Below are positions 44,483 to 53,023 of a DNA stretch of 64,000 nt, in pieces. The notes below the pieces were generated by a model. That model did not search any database. It saw only the letters and a program-made list of their open reading frames with translations, and was not told where the DNA came from. Within the stretch, counting starts at the first letter, position 1; every line of letters starts with the position of its first letter. This DNA is from Nocardia lijiangensis NBRC 108240. GTDB taxonomy: Bacteria; Actinomycetota; Actinomycetes; Mycobacteriales; Mycobacteriaceae. The stretch is from contig NZ_BDBP01000056.1 of assembly GCF_001613045.1 (NCBI RefSeq), positions 1 to 64,000 on the forward strand, read 5' to 3'. A program made the translations under genes and the position numbers.

Positions 44483-45979
44483 ATGAGTGTTCTGGACATC
44501 TCACGTTGGCAGTTCGGCATCACGACCGTCTACCACTTCGTGCTCGTCCCGCTCACCATCGGTCTCGCCCCGCTCGTCGCGGGCATGCAGACCGCGTGGG
44601 TGATCACGGGCAAGGACCATTGGTACCGGCTGACGAAGTTCTTCGGCAAACTGTTCTTGATCAACTTCGCGCTCGGCGTCGCCACCGGCATCGTGCAGGA
44701 ATTCCAGTTCGGCATGAACTGGAGCGAGTACTCCCGCTTCGTCGGCGATGTGTTCGGCGCGCCGCTGGCGCTGGAGGCGCTGGTCGCCTTCTTCCTCGAG
44801 TCGACCTTCATCGGTCTGTGGATCTTCGGCTGGACGCGGTTGCCGAAACTGCTGCACCTCGGCGCGATCTGGATGGTCGCAATCGGCGTGAACGCCTCCG
44901 CCTACTTCATCGTCGCCGCCAACTCGTTCATGCAGCACCCGGTCGGCGCCAGGTACAACCCGGAACGCGGGCGGGCCGAGCTGACCAGCATCTGGGAAGT
45001 GCTGACGAACAACACCACGCTCGCGGCCTTCCCACACGTGGTGGCCGGCGCGTTCCTCACCGCGGGCACCTTCGTCGCGGGCATCGCGGGCTGGTGGATG
45101 GTGCGCAACGCGCGCAGCGGCGATCCGGCAAAGGTCGCCGAGGCGCGCACCATGTGGCGCTCCGGCGGGCGCGCGGGCATGTGGGTGATCGTGGTCTCCG
45201 GCATCGCGCTGGTGCTCTCCGGCGACATCCAGGGCAAGCTGATGTTCGAGCAGCAGCCGATGAAGATGGCCTCGGCCGAATCGCTGTGCCACACCGCGAC
45301 CGATCCGCACTTCTCGGTGCTCACCGTCGGCACGCACAACAACTGCGACAGCGTCACCCACGTGGTCGAGGTGCCGTACGTGCTGCCCTACCTGGCCGAG
45401 GGCCAGTTCGGCGACGTCACCCTCGAAGGCGTGCAGGATCTGCAACAGGCCTACATCGAGAAGTTCGGTCCCGGCGATTACCGGCCCAACCTCTTCGTCA
45501 CCTACTGGTCGTTCCGCGCCATGATCGGTCTGGCCGCAGGCTCGATGCTGCTGGTGCTTGCCGGGCTGTGGCTCACCAGGCGCGGCCGGGTGCCCGATCA
45601 GCGCTGGTACTCGTGGCTGAGCCTGCTGGCCATTCCGACGCCGTTCCTCGCCAACAGCGCGGGCTGGGTGTTCACCGAAATGGGCCGCCAGCCCTGGGTC
45701 GTGGTGCCGAACCCGACCGGTGATCCCGCCTTGCGGATGACGGTGCAGCAGGGCGTCTCGGACCACTCGGCGGGCACCGTGATCACCTCGCTGGTGGTGT
45801 TCACCCTGCTCTACGGCGTGCTCGCGCTGGTGTGGTTCTACCTGATGCGACGGTATGTGATCGCCGGGCCGGAGCGACCGCCCGTGCGCAAGTCATCCGG
45901 CCCCGACGACACGGGTGGCCCGGGTGAGCGGGGACGCGCCGAAGAACCTGCCGTCGAACAGCTTTCGTTCGCGTACTGA
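44483..45979 (+). CDS. cydA: cytochrome bd ubiquinol/menaquinol oxidase subunit I
   Basis: CydA carries the haems b558, b595 and d of the high-affinity terminal oxidase. The 498-residue protein shows the haem ligand His near residue 19 (TTVYHFVLVPLTIGL), QEFQFGMNWSEYSRFVGDVFG and the GRQPWVV motif near residue 412. The quinol-binding loop is of the short type found in Gram-positives. The ATG is preceded by CTGGAGG. It heads cydABDC behind the palindromic operator. Confidence 0.96.
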   Translation: MSVLDISRWQFGITTVYHFVLVPLTIGLAPLVAGMQTAWVITGKDHWYRLTKFFGKLFLINFALGVATGIVQEFQFGMNWSEYSRFVGDVFGAPLALEALVAFFLESTFIGLWIFGWTRLPKLLHLGAIWMVAIGVNASAYFIVAANSFMQHPVGARYNPERGRAELTSIWEVLTNNTTLAAFPHVVAGAFLTAGTFVAGIAGWWMVRNARSGDPAKVAEARTMWRSGGRAGMWVIVVSGIALVLSGDIQGKLMFEQQPMKMASAESLCHTATDPHFSVLTVGTHNNCDSVTHVVEVPYVLPYLAEGQFGDVTLEGVQDLQQAYIEKFGPGDYRPNLFVTYWSFRAMIGLAAGSMLLVLAGLWLTRRGRVPDQRWYSWLSLLAIPTPFLANSAGWVFTEMGRQPWVVVPNPTGDPALRMTVQQGVSDHSAGTVITSLVVFTLLYGVLALVWFYLMRRYVIAGPERPPVRKSSGPDDTGGPGERGRAEEPAVEQLSFAY

Positions 45980-45990
45980 GGAGCCCGACG

Positions 45991-47022
45991 ATGAGTCTGC
46001 AAGAGTTCTGGTTCGTCCTGATCGGCGTCCTGTTCACCGGCTACTTCGTGCTGGAGGGTTTCGACTTCGGCGTCGGCATGCTGATGCCGGTCCTCGGCAA
46101 GGGCAGCGACACCCGGCGGCGCGTGGTGCTCAACACCATCGGCCCGGTGTGGGACGGCAACGAGGTGTGGCTGATCACCGCGGCGGGCGCGATGTTCGCG
46201 GCGTTCCCGGAGTGGTACGCCAGCCTGTTCTCCGGGTTCTACTTCGCGATGCTGCTGATTCTCGTCGCGCTGATCCTGCGCATCTGCGCCATCGAATACC
46301 GCGCCAAGATCGACGATCCGACCTGGCGGGCCCGCTGCGACATCGGCATCGGCATCGGCTCCTGGCTGCCCGCGTTCGCGTGGGGCTGGCTGTTCGCCAA
46401 TATCGTGCGCGGGGTGCCGCTGGACGCGGACAAGCAGATCACCGGCTCGTTGGCCGACCTGTTCAGCCCGTACGCCCTGCTCGGCGCGCTGACCACCGGT
46501 CTGCTGTTCCTGCTGCACGGCGCGATCTTCGTCGGTCTCAAGACCGGCGGCGAGGTGCGAGCCGACGCGGTGCGCCTCGCGCGGCTGCTGCTCGTGCCGA
46601 CCGCGCTCGTCGTCATCGGGTTCGGCCTCTGGACGCAGCTGGCCTTCGGTGCCGGGTGGACCTGGATTCCGCTGGGGGTCGCGGTGCTCGGACTGGTCGT
46701 CGCGGCGGTCGCCGTCTTCGCCGAACGCGATGGGTGGGCGTTCGCCGGGACCACCTTCGTCATCGCCGCGGCGACGGTGCTGCTGTTCGGCTCGCTGTTC
46801 CCGAACGTGCTGCCCTCCACCCTCGGCGACGCTTTCCACCTCACCATCGACAACGCCTCCTCCACGCCGTACACGCTGAAGGTGATGAGCTGGGCGGCGG
46901 TGATCGTCACCCCGGTGGTGCTCGGCTACCAGGGGTGGACCTACTGGGTGTTCCGCAAACGCCTGACGGTGGAGCAGATTCCGGCGCACACCGGTCTGCC
47001 GCTGGGGCCGGGCAAGGGCTGA
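45991..47022 (+). CDS. cydB: cytochrome bd oxidase subunit II
   Basis: CydB, 343 residues with about eight helices, pairs with CydA in the membrane. GYFVLEGFDFGVGMLMPVLG at the N-terminus and GPVWDGNEVWLITAAG near residue 50 are diagnostic. It starts 11 bp after cydA behind GAGGAG, and the next gene begins 6 bp after its stop. Confidence 0.96.
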   Translation: MSLQEFWFVLIGVLFTGYFVLEGFDFGVGMLMPVLGKGSDTRRRVVLNTIGPVWDGNEVWLITAAGAMFAAFPEWYASLFSGFYFAMLLILVALILRICAIEYRAKIDDPTWRARCDIGIGIGSWLPAFAWGWLFANIVRGVPLDADKQITGSLADLFSPYALLGALTTGLLFLLHGAIFVGLKTGGEVRADAVRLARLLLVPTALVVIGFGLWTQLAFGAGWTWIPLGVAVLGLVVAAVAVFAERDGWAFAGTTFVIAAATVLLFGSLFPNVLPSTLGDAFHLTIDNASSTPYTLKVMSWAAVIVTPVVLGYQGWTYWVFRKRLTVEQIPAHTGLPLGPGKG

Positions 47023-47028
47023 TCGGTC

Positions 47029-48975
47029 ATGGCACGCCCGCCCGTCGACCCGCGCCTGTGGCGGTACGCCCGCTCGGCCCGCCGGTATCTGGTGCTGAGT
47101 GTCGGGTTGTCCGTGGTGATCACGGTGTCGATCGTGGTCACCGCGGTGACTTTGGCCAGGGTGCTGGCCGGGGTCGTCACCGACCCAGGCGCGCGTGGAT
47201 TGGGGTCGTGGACAACCGAACTCGCGGTGCTGGCGTGCTCGATCGGCGCGCGGGTGCTGGCAACCTGGGTGCAGGGCAGGGTGGCGCACCGGGCCGGGGC
47301 GGGCGTCGTCGCGGAACTCGAGGCGGCGGTACTGGCGGCCGGTGCGCGGCTGACGCCGCGCGAATTGGAGAGCCGGAGAACCGAGCTCGCGGTGGTGGCA
47401 GGCACCGGCCTGTCCGGATTGCGCGGTTATCTGAGCGGCTATCTGCCCGCGCTGCTGCTCGCGGTGCTGGTGCCGCCGATCGTGTTGGTTGTCATCGCGA
47501 TGCACGATCCGGTTTCCGGCGGGATCGCGGTGGTCACGCTGCCGCTCATTCCGATCTTCATGGTGCTGATCGGGTTCCTCACGCAGGGGCGTGCGGCGGC
47601 GACGCTGGAGGCGACGACGCGGTTGTCGGATCAGTTGCTCGATCTGTTCGCCGGGATGCCGACGTTGCGCGCATTGGGGCGTGAGGCGGGCGCTGCCGCA
47701 CGGCCGGATTCCGCAGCTGGGCGGGCCCGCAGCATGGAACACCGGGTCCGCGATCTCGGCGACGCGTTGCGTTCGCGCACGATGCGGGCCTTGCGGATCG
47801 CGTTCCTGTCCTCGATGGTGCTGGAGTTGCTCGCGACGCTGAGCGTGGCGCTCATCGCGGTGTCGATCGGCCTTCGCTTGGTTTTCGGTGAGATGAGTTT
47901 GTATTCGGGGCTGGTCGCGCTCATTCTCGCGCCGGAGGTCTACCTGCCGCTGCGGATGGTGGGGGAGCGGTTCCACGCGGCGCAGGACGGCATGGCGGCG
48001 GCGGACAAGGCCTTCGCGATTCTCGAGCCGGATGCAACCGCGGGCCGCCCGTCGGCGTCGGTCGATGGGCAGGTCGACGGCGATCACCTCGAAGGAGGCG
48101 GCGAGGGTGTCGATGGCAGCGAGACCGCCCGAGGTGTGGAACCGGTTCGCGGGTCGACCGTCGAACGAGCTTCGGACGATACTGCCGAGGGTCGGGCGAT
48201 CGGCAGCGAGACCGGCCCGGATGTACGACGTGCGGGCGGGGAGCTCGAGCTAGAGTCGCGCACCGGCGCGGAGGATCGAAAGCCGAGCGGTCGCATCGAG
48301 ATTCGTGATCTGAGCGTCCGCGCCCGGGACGGCTTGGCTCCGGAGGGACTCTCCGCGGTGCTGCGTCCGGGCGCGGTGACCGTGCTGACCGGGCCCAATG
48401 GCAGCGGGAAGTCGACGGCGCTGCTCGCAATGCTCGGTCTCGTGGAGCCGGAGCACGGACGCGTGCTCGTCGACGGAACCGACGTGCGCGAGCTGGATGC
48501 CGAAGCGTGGTGGGCGCGGGTGGCGTGGCTGCCGCAGCGGCCGGTGCTGGTGCCGGGCACATTGCGGGAGAACCTGGAACTGCTCGGTGCGCGGGCCGGC
48601 CATGCCGGTCGCGGGGCGGAGCGCGTTCTCGACGCCGCCTGCGCCGCCACCGGATTCGACGCCGTGCTGGACGAGCTGCCGCAGCGCTGGGACACCGTCG
48701 TCGGGGCGGGCGGCACCGGACTGTCTCTCGGCCAACGCCAGCGGCTCGCACTCACCAGGGTGCTCGCCGCCGACCGCCCCGTGCTGCTGCTGGACGAGCC
48801 GACCGCCCATCTCGACGCAGTGAGCGAGTCCACCGTCCTCGCTGCCCTCCAGGCCAAAGCCCGCGAGGGAGCCGCCGTCGTCGTCATCGGTCACCGCCCG
48901 GCAGTCCTGGCCGCCGCCGATTACGTTGTGCCCGTGCGTGCCTCGGCCTTCGACGGGGTGGTGAGCGGATCATGA
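47029..48975 (+). CDS. cydD: cytochrome bd assembly ABC transporter, CydD half
   Basis: Half of the CydDC exporter of cysteine and glutathione needed for cytochrome bd assembly. The 648-residue protein has a six-helix domain to about residue 325, then the ATPase with Walker A GPNGSGKS near residue 457, signature LSLGQRQRLAL near residue 564 and Walker B LLLDEPTAHLD. A hydrophilic linker of about 80 residues (about 340-420, for example GDHLEGGGEGVDGSETARG) separates the two domains and is longer than usual. The stop overlaps a 57-codon mini-ORF. Confidence 0.93.
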   Translation: MARPPVDPRLWRYARSARRYLVLSVGLSVVITVSIVVTAVTLARVLAGVVTDPGARGLGSWTTELAVLACSIGARVLATWVQGRVAHRAGAGVVAELEAAVLAAGARLTPRELESRRTELAVVAGTGLSGLRGYLSGYLPALLLAVLVPPIVLVVIAMHDPVSGGIAVVTLPLIPIFMVLIGFLTQGRAAATLEATTRLSDQLLDLFAGMPTLRALGREAGAAARPDSAAGRARSMEHRVRDLGDALRSRTMRALRIAFLSSMVLELLATLSVALIAVSIGLRLVFGEMSLYSGLVALILAPEVYLPLRMVGERFHAAQDGMAAADKAFAILEPDATAGRPSASVDGQVDGDHLEGGGEGVDGSETARGVEPVRGSTVERASDDTAEGRAIGSETGPDVRRAGGELELESRTGAEDRKPSGRIEIRDLSVRARDGLAPEGLSAVLRPGAVTVLTGPNGSGKSTALLAMLGLVEPEHGRVLVDGTDVRELDAEAWWARVAWLPQRPVLVPGTLRENLELLGARAGHAGRGAERVLDAACAATGFDAVLDELPQRWDTVVGAGGTGLSLGQRQRLALTRVLAADRPVLLLDEPTAHLDAVSESTVLAALQAKAREGAAVVVIGHRPAVLAAADYVVPVRASAFDGVVSGS

Positions 48976-49145
48976 GCAGCGTGAAGCGCGCGATCGCCGC
49001 TCGTCTGCGTCGGATGCCGGGTTTGCCCCAGTGCGCGACGTCAGCGGCCGGCGGTCCGACGGGCGAGTCACTGCGGGCGATGGCAAGCCGTCGGGCATCG
49101 GCCTCTCGCGTGCACGGCTTCGGTATGGCGGTGAGCGAGTCATGA
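48972..49145 (+). CDS. 57-residue ORF linking cydD and cydC
   Basis: This short frame starts with ATGA overlapping the cydD stop and ends with ATGA overlapping the cydC start. The product (begins MSSVKRAIAARLRRMPG) is basic and matches nothing I know. Its start context GTGAGCGGATCATGAGC nearly repeats the cydC start context GTGAGCGAGTCATGAGC, so the stretch looks like a duplication or insertion at the gene junction. It may be only a coupling device, not a functional protein. Confidence 0.35.
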   Translation: MSSVKRAIAARLRRMPGLPQCATSAAGGPTGESLRAMASRRASASRVHGFGMAVSES

Positions 49146-50821
49146 GCACGAAGGACGCGCGTGCCGTGGATGGCTTCGGCGATTTCCGGCGAATCTGGGG
49201 CCTGCTGGCGCTGTCGCCCTGGCGGGTGGCGGTGGCCGTCGGATGGGGCGTGCTGGCGCTGGGTAGCGGGCTCGGGCTGGCGGCGTTGGCGGCGTGGCTG
49301 ATCGCGCGGGCCTGGCAGATGCCGCCCGTGCTCGATTTGAGCGTTGCGGTGGTCGCGGTGCGGGCGCTCGGTATTTCGCGCGGCCTGTGCCGGTACCTGG
49401 AACGGCTTGCCACCCATGATGTCGCGCTGCGGTCGATGACGACCGCGCGCACCAGCGTCTATCGCACCTTGGCGCGCTCGGATGTGTGGTTGCGCCGGGC
49501 GCGGACCGAGTCGGGAGACTCGGAACCGGAGAGTGCCGCGCGATTGCGCCGCGGCGATCTGCTGGTCCGCATCGGCAGCGACATCGATGATCTCGGCGCG
49601 GTGGTCGTGCGCGCGCTGGTGCCGATCGCGGTCGCGATCGTGCTGGCGTTCGCCGCGGTCGGGCTGCTTGCCACGATCTCCGTTGCGGCCGCGGTGATTC
49701 TGGCCGTGGCGCTCGGAGTGTCCGGCATTCTCGCGCCCTGGCTCTCGGCGCGGGCCGCGCGCGAGGCGGAGACCGCGGTGCGTGCCGACCGTGCCGAATT
49801 CACCGCGCAGGCGCTCACCGTCCTGGACCACGCGGCCGAATTGCGCGTCGCTGGCAGGCTGGATGTGGCGCTGGCGGCCGCGAAGGACGCGGGCGAGCGC
49901 GCGGTCGCCGCCGAGGACAAGGCCGCATCCCACACCGCGTCGGCGGCCGCGGCGACCCCGCTCGCCATCGGCGCGAGCGTGCTCGGTGCCCTGCTCATCG
50001 GCATCGTCACCTACGGCCCGAACGGCGGCGCGCCCGGCGCCATGACGCCGATGGCGCTCACCATCCTGGTGCTGCTGCCGCTCTCGGCGTTCGAAGCGGT
50101 CGCGCCGCTGCCCGCCGCCGCACAGGCCATCACCACCGCGCGGGCCGCGCTGCGCAGGCTCTCGGCCGCCGAGTCCGCCGACCCGCGCCGGGAAGCCGGC
50201 TTGCCGCGCGAGCTGCCCGATCTGCCCGCCGGACGGCGGATCGCCGTCGTGGGCCCGAGCGGGGCGGGCAAGACCACGCTGCTCATGTCCTGGGCGGGTC
50301 TTTTCGACACCCCGCGGCCCGACACCACCTTCTTCGCCGAGGATGCCCACCTCTTCGGCACCAGCGTCCTGGAGAACCTGCGCGTGGCGCGCGGCGATAT
50401 CAGTGAAGCCGAGGCGGAGAAGGCGCTGCGCGCGGTCGGTCTCGGCGACTGGCTGGATTCGCTCGCCGACGGGCTGCACACCGAACTGGTCGGCGGCGCG
50501 GCCGCGGTCTCCGGCGGGCAGCGCCGCCGCATCCTGCTCGCCCGCGCGCTGCTCGCACCGGCCAGGGTGCTGCTGCTCGACGAACCCACCGAACACCTCG
50601 AGGCCGAGGCGGGCGCCGACCTGCTGCGTGCCCTGCTCGACCCCGCGGGCGGACTGGTCGATCCGGACCGGACCGTCGTGGTCGTCACCCATCAACTGCC
50701 TGCCGGGCACCGGGCCGACGCGGTCGTCCACGTCGATGCATCGGCCCAGGTAGAGGTCGAATATCCGGCCCGGCGCCGCGCCGATTCCGCCCCGCGAGAA
50801 ATTCCGTTGCCGACCTGCTGA
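49142..50821 (+). CDS. cydC: cytochrome bd assembly ABC transporter, CydC half
   Basis: The second half of CydDC, 559 residues. The membrane domain covers about residues 20-320. The ATPase has Walker A GPSGAGKT near residue 377, signature VSGGQRRRILLARAL near residue 457 and Walker B LLLDEPTEHLE. The ATG at 49142 gives STKDARAVDGFGDFRRIWGLL, a normal CydC start; the longer frame is not family-like. It closes the cyd operon. Confidence 0.92.
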   Translation: MSTKDARAVDGFGDFRRIWGLLALSPWRVAVAVGWGVLALGSGLGLAALAAWLIARAWQMPPVLDLSVAVVAVRALGISRGLCRYLERLATHDVALRSMTTARTSVYRTLARSDVWLRRARTESGDSEPESAARLRRGDLLVRIGSDIDDLGAVVVRALVPIAVAIVLAFAAVGLLATISVAAAVILAVALGVSGILAPWLSARAAREAETAVRADRAEFTAQALTVLDHAAELRVAGRLDVALAAAKDAGERAVAAEDKAASHTASAAAATPLAIGASVLGALLIGIVTYGPNGGAPGAMTPMALTILVLLPLSAFEAVAPLPAAAQAITTARAALRRLSAAESADPRREAGLPRELPDLPAGRRIAVVGPSGAGKTTLLMSWAGLFDTPRPDTTFFAEDAHLFGTSVLENLRVARGDISEAEAEKALRAVGLGDWLDSLADGLHTELVGGAAAVSGGQRRRILLARALLAPARVLLLDEPTEHLEAEAGADLLRALLDPAGGLVDPDRTVVVVTHQLPAGHRADAVVHVDASAQVEVEYPARRRADSAPREIPLPTC

Positions 50822-50867
50822 TCCTTGACTAATTTCGTCAGTACACAGGAAGGAGGTGGTTCGAAGA

Positions 50868-50906
50868 ATGATTAATTCCAGGACACGTGAGGTGGCTGTC
50901 CGCTAG
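50868..50906 (+). CDS. 12-codon ORF with a perfect Shine-Dalgarno
   Basis: AGGAAGGAGGTGG (50847-50859) is an ideal anti-16S match, 8-11 nt before an ATG that opens MINSRTREVAVR and a stop. It lies 46 bp after cydC and about 60 bp before a structured terminator. So strong a ribosome site before so short a frame suggests a leader peptide or a small translated RNA. I do not know its role. Confidence 0.45.
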   Translation: MINSRTREVAVR

Positions 50907-50965
50907 CGCCACCGCTGCAGGTGGTATCCGCCCGCGCGTGCGCTGAGCGAATACCAGCAGTCACC

Positions 50966-51054
50966 CGGCCCCCGAGCCCCCGGTCTTGTCCGACCGGGAC
51001 CCGTGCAGGTTCCCGAACCCGCACCGGTACGGCTCGGGGGCCGTTCCATTTTTA
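50966..51054 (+). terminator. three-way-junction terminator
   Basis: An outer 13-bp perfect stem (CGGCCCCCGAGCC at 50966-50978 with GGCTCGGGGGCCG at 51031-51043) encloses two hairpins, CCCGGTC/GACCGGG (50979-50998) and GTGCAGGTT/AACCCGCAC (51003-51024). TTCCATTTTT follows, so the structure ends like a rho-independent terminator. Confidence 0.75.
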
Positions 51055-51080
51055 CGGTGACTGTTGTCGCCCAGGGGCGC

Positions 51081-51086
51081 TACGCT
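51081..51086 (+). promoter_or_regulatory. -10 element of a leaderless transcript (Uma2 gene)
   Basis: TACGCT lies six bases before the ATG at 51093. No ribosome site is present. Confidence 0.45.
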
Positions 51087-51092
51087 GGGCCA

Positions 51093-51680
51093 ATGACTGT
51101 TGAGCCGCTGCCGGACTGGGTGGTTCCGCCCCCGGGCGGCTATACCGTCGATGCGTTCTTGGAGTTGCGTGGTCTTCCGAAACACACCGAGTTGATCGAC
51201 GGGGGTCTGGTCTTTGTGAGCCCACAGGAGAAGTGGCACCGGCAGGTCCTCTCGCTCCTTCGGCGGGAACTGGACCTACAGGCACCCCCGCATCTGCGCG
51301 CAGATCGCGAAATGGCGGTGCGGCTCGGTAAGCGGCAGATGCCCGAACCCGATGTCCTCGTGGTGACCACCGAGGCTCTCGAGCGCAAGCAACCCTCGGC
51401 GTACTACTTCGCCGAAGATCTCGTTTTGGCCGTCGAAGCGGTATCACCTGATTCTCAGGAGCGAGACCGCGACACCAAACCACTGAAGTACGCCAAAGCG
51501 GGCATTCCGCACTACTGGCGAGTCGAGCGCGGTGAGGACGACCGTGTGGTCGTGTACGCCTATGAGATTGATCCCGTTAGCGAGCGCTATGTCCCGATCG
51601 GCATCTTCCATGACCGCCTGAAGATCAGCGTGCCGTTCCTGATCGACATCGACTTGACTGCGGTCGGACAGAGAGGCTGA
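51093..51680 (+). CDS. Uma2-family (DUF820) restriction-endonuclease-fold protein
   Basis: A 195-residue protein of the Uma2 family, which has a PD-(D/E)xK nuclease-like fold. Visible marks are HTELIDGGLVFVSP near residue 32, MPEPDVLVV near residue 86, LAVEAVSPDSQERDRDTKPLKY near residue 117 and GIPHYWRVE. The acidic residues and lysine in these motifs match the expected metal site. Biological roles of the family are unclear; it is common in mobile or variable gene pools of actinomycetes. TACGCT six bases before the ATG suggests a leaderless mRNA. Confidence 0.85.
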   Translation: MTVEPLPDWVVPPPGGYTVDAFLELRGLPKHTELIDGGLVFVSPQEKWHRQVLSLLRRELDLQAPPHLRADREMAVRLGKRQMPEPDVLVVTTEALERKQPSAYYFAEDLVLAVEAVSPDSQERDRDTKPLKYAKAGIPHYWRVERGEDDRVVVYAYEIDPVSERYVPIGIFHDRLKISVPFLIDIDLTAVGQRG

Positions 51681-51802
51681 ACTCGCCGCCTCCGTGACGC
51701 GTCGACACCCCCGACCCTAGCGGCCAAGGGTGGCTGTCGCGGTCTGGCCGTTGCGACCACGCTGGCCGCCGACTTCGGCCGGGAAACCGGAAGCTGCGGG
51801 AA

Positions 51803-52528
51803 TCAGCCGATGTAGCGCTGGAGGCGGGCGGAGAGGCGGGGTTCGAGGGGGCCGTCGGCTACTACGCGCTCTTCGACGTAGGCGAGGTCGCCGCCCTCGA
51901 TGATGCCGTAGAGGCGCTTGGCGCCGCCGACGACGACACCGGACTGGCTGCGGATCACCACGTCGGTGGCCAACTCCCAGGAGGACTGGGTGAGTGCGGT
52001 GCCGTAGAAGAGTTCGACGATGCCGGAGCTGTGCGTCAGCAGCAGTTCGATGACCTCGTCGTTGCCGTCGATGCCGACCCGCCAGAAACCGGTCTCGCGC
52101 AGATCGGGCCCGCCGTAGCTGCCGTCGGCCTCGATGATCCAGGACCGCGAGTCCCAGGCGAGGTAGTCGCCGCCGTCGTGCGAGACGATGATCTGCTGGC
52201 CGAAGCGGTAATCCCCGCGTTCGGGGTCGTTGCCCTCGCCTTCGCCGCGCCAGACACCGACCATGGGCAGCAGCGCGAGCAGGGACGCGCTCAGATCCGG
52301 CCCGAGCCGCAGATTCGCGGTGTCCTCGGGAAGCGGCAGGTCGGGCAGCACCGGAATGTTGCGGGCGCCGGTCGATTTCGCGCGCTCGGCGGCCTCGGCC
52401 ACGGCCTGATCGCCGCTGCGGCGGGCAGCCGTGTCCGCACCGCGCTGCCCTTCGCCGGGAGCGCTGCCGTTCATCTGTTCACTCGCTCGCTCGGCCGGGT
52501 TGGAACCTTCGCTCGCGAGGTCACTCAT
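51803..52528 (-). CDS. nitrobindin/FABP-like beta-barrel protein
   Basis: A 241-residue protein. The first 75 residues are hydrophilic (Ala, Gly, Glu, Arg). The rest is a nitrobindin/THAP4-type beta-barrel, shown by [11 protein letters not shown] near residue 98, [10 protein letters not shown] and ETGFWRV. Nitrobindins bind haem through a late His; here the C-terminus reads [10 protein letters not shown] without an obvious His, so haem binding is doubtful. The ATG overlaps the stop of a 31-residue membrane peptide gene upstream. The mycobacterial counterpart lies in the same place, as I recall. Confidence 0.82.
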   Translation of the reverse strand: MSDLASEGSNPAERASEQMNGSAPGEGQRGADTAARRSGDQAVAEAAERAKSTGARNIPVLPDLPLPEDTANLRLGPDLSASLLALLPMVGVWRGEGEGNDPERGDYRFGQQIIVSHDGGDYLAWDSRSWIIEADGSYGGPDLRETGFWRVGIDGNDEVIELLLTHSSGIVELFYGTALTQSSWELATDVVIRSQSGVVVGGAKRLYGIIEGGDLAYVEERVVADGPLEPRLSARLQRYIG

Positions 52529-52620
52529 GACTCGGTGAACAGCCGGTAGAAGACGTACAGACCGAACCAGCCGATCAGCACGGAGACCAGGACCAGCAGA
52601 ATTTCGAAGATGAGGACCAC
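52525..52620 (-). CDS. 31-residue single-pass membrane peptide
   Basis: From a GTG at 52620 the minus strand encodes one strong transmembrane helix ([20 protein letters not shown]) and a stop whose ATGA overlaps the start of the nitrobindin-like gene. TAGACT (52632-52627) lies six bases before the GTG, so the mRNA should be leaderless. Promoter, start, helix and coupling together make this a credible small gene. Confidence 0.6.
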   Translation of the reverse strand: MVLIFEILLVLVSVLIGWFGLYVFYRLFTES

Positions 52621-52626
52621 GTCTGG

Positions 52627-52632
52627 AGTCTA
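52627..52632 (-). promoter_or_regulatory. -10 element of a leaderless transcript (31-residue peptide gene)
   Basis: TAGACT on the minus strand is separated by six bases from the GTG at 52620. Confidence 0.5.
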
Positions 52633-52655
52633 ACGAGCGCCGGTCCGGGCAACAC

Positions 52656-52696
52656 AACGGCCCCGGAGCTTCCGCGGGGGAAGCGCCGGGGCCGTT
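52656..52696 (-). terminator. terminator of the DUF4395-cysA2-sseC operon
   Basis: An 11-bp perfect stem (AACGGCCCCGG with CCGGGGCCGTT) begins 17 bp after the sseC stop on the minus strand. The loop is itself partly self-complementary (CTTCCGCGGGGGAAG). Confidence 0.7.
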
Positions 52697-52712
52697 TGGT
52701 GTTCGACGCGCC

Positions 52713-53018
52713 TTACTTGGCGACCGCGACGTCCACGGCGTGGATGCCCGCGCCCTCGGGGCGGACCTCGGCCGAACCGTTGCCCGAGGAGGACAGCGCA
52801 CGGACGGTCCACGAGCCCGGAGCCGCGAAGAAGCGGAAGTCGCCGGTGCCGGAGGCGACGACCTCGGCGGTGAAGTCACCGTTGCCGTCCAGCAGACGCA
52901 CGAACGCGCCGCCGACCGGCTGACCGTCGGTGCTCAGGACGCGGCCGGTGATGACCGTCTCCTTCTCCACGTCGACGCCTGCGGGGATGGCCTGACCCTG
53001 GGTAGGTGCTGCACACAT
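52713..53018 (-). CDS. sseC: DUF1416 protein (SseC family)
   Basis: A 101-residue actinobacterial protein found next to CysA-type sulfurtransferases and proposed to take part in sulfur metabolism. It starts [20 protein letters not shown] and has a beta-sandwich core ([20 protein letters not shown]). It follows cysA2 by 5 bp and ends at a terminator. The second-residue cysteine is family-conserved. Confidence 0.9.
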   Translation of the reverse strand: MCAAPTQGQAIPAGVDVEKETVITGRVLSTDGQPVGGAFVRLLDGNGDFTAEVVASGTGDFRFFAAPGSWTVRALSSSGNGSAEVRPEGAGIHAVDVAVAK

Positions 53019-53023
53019 GTTGA

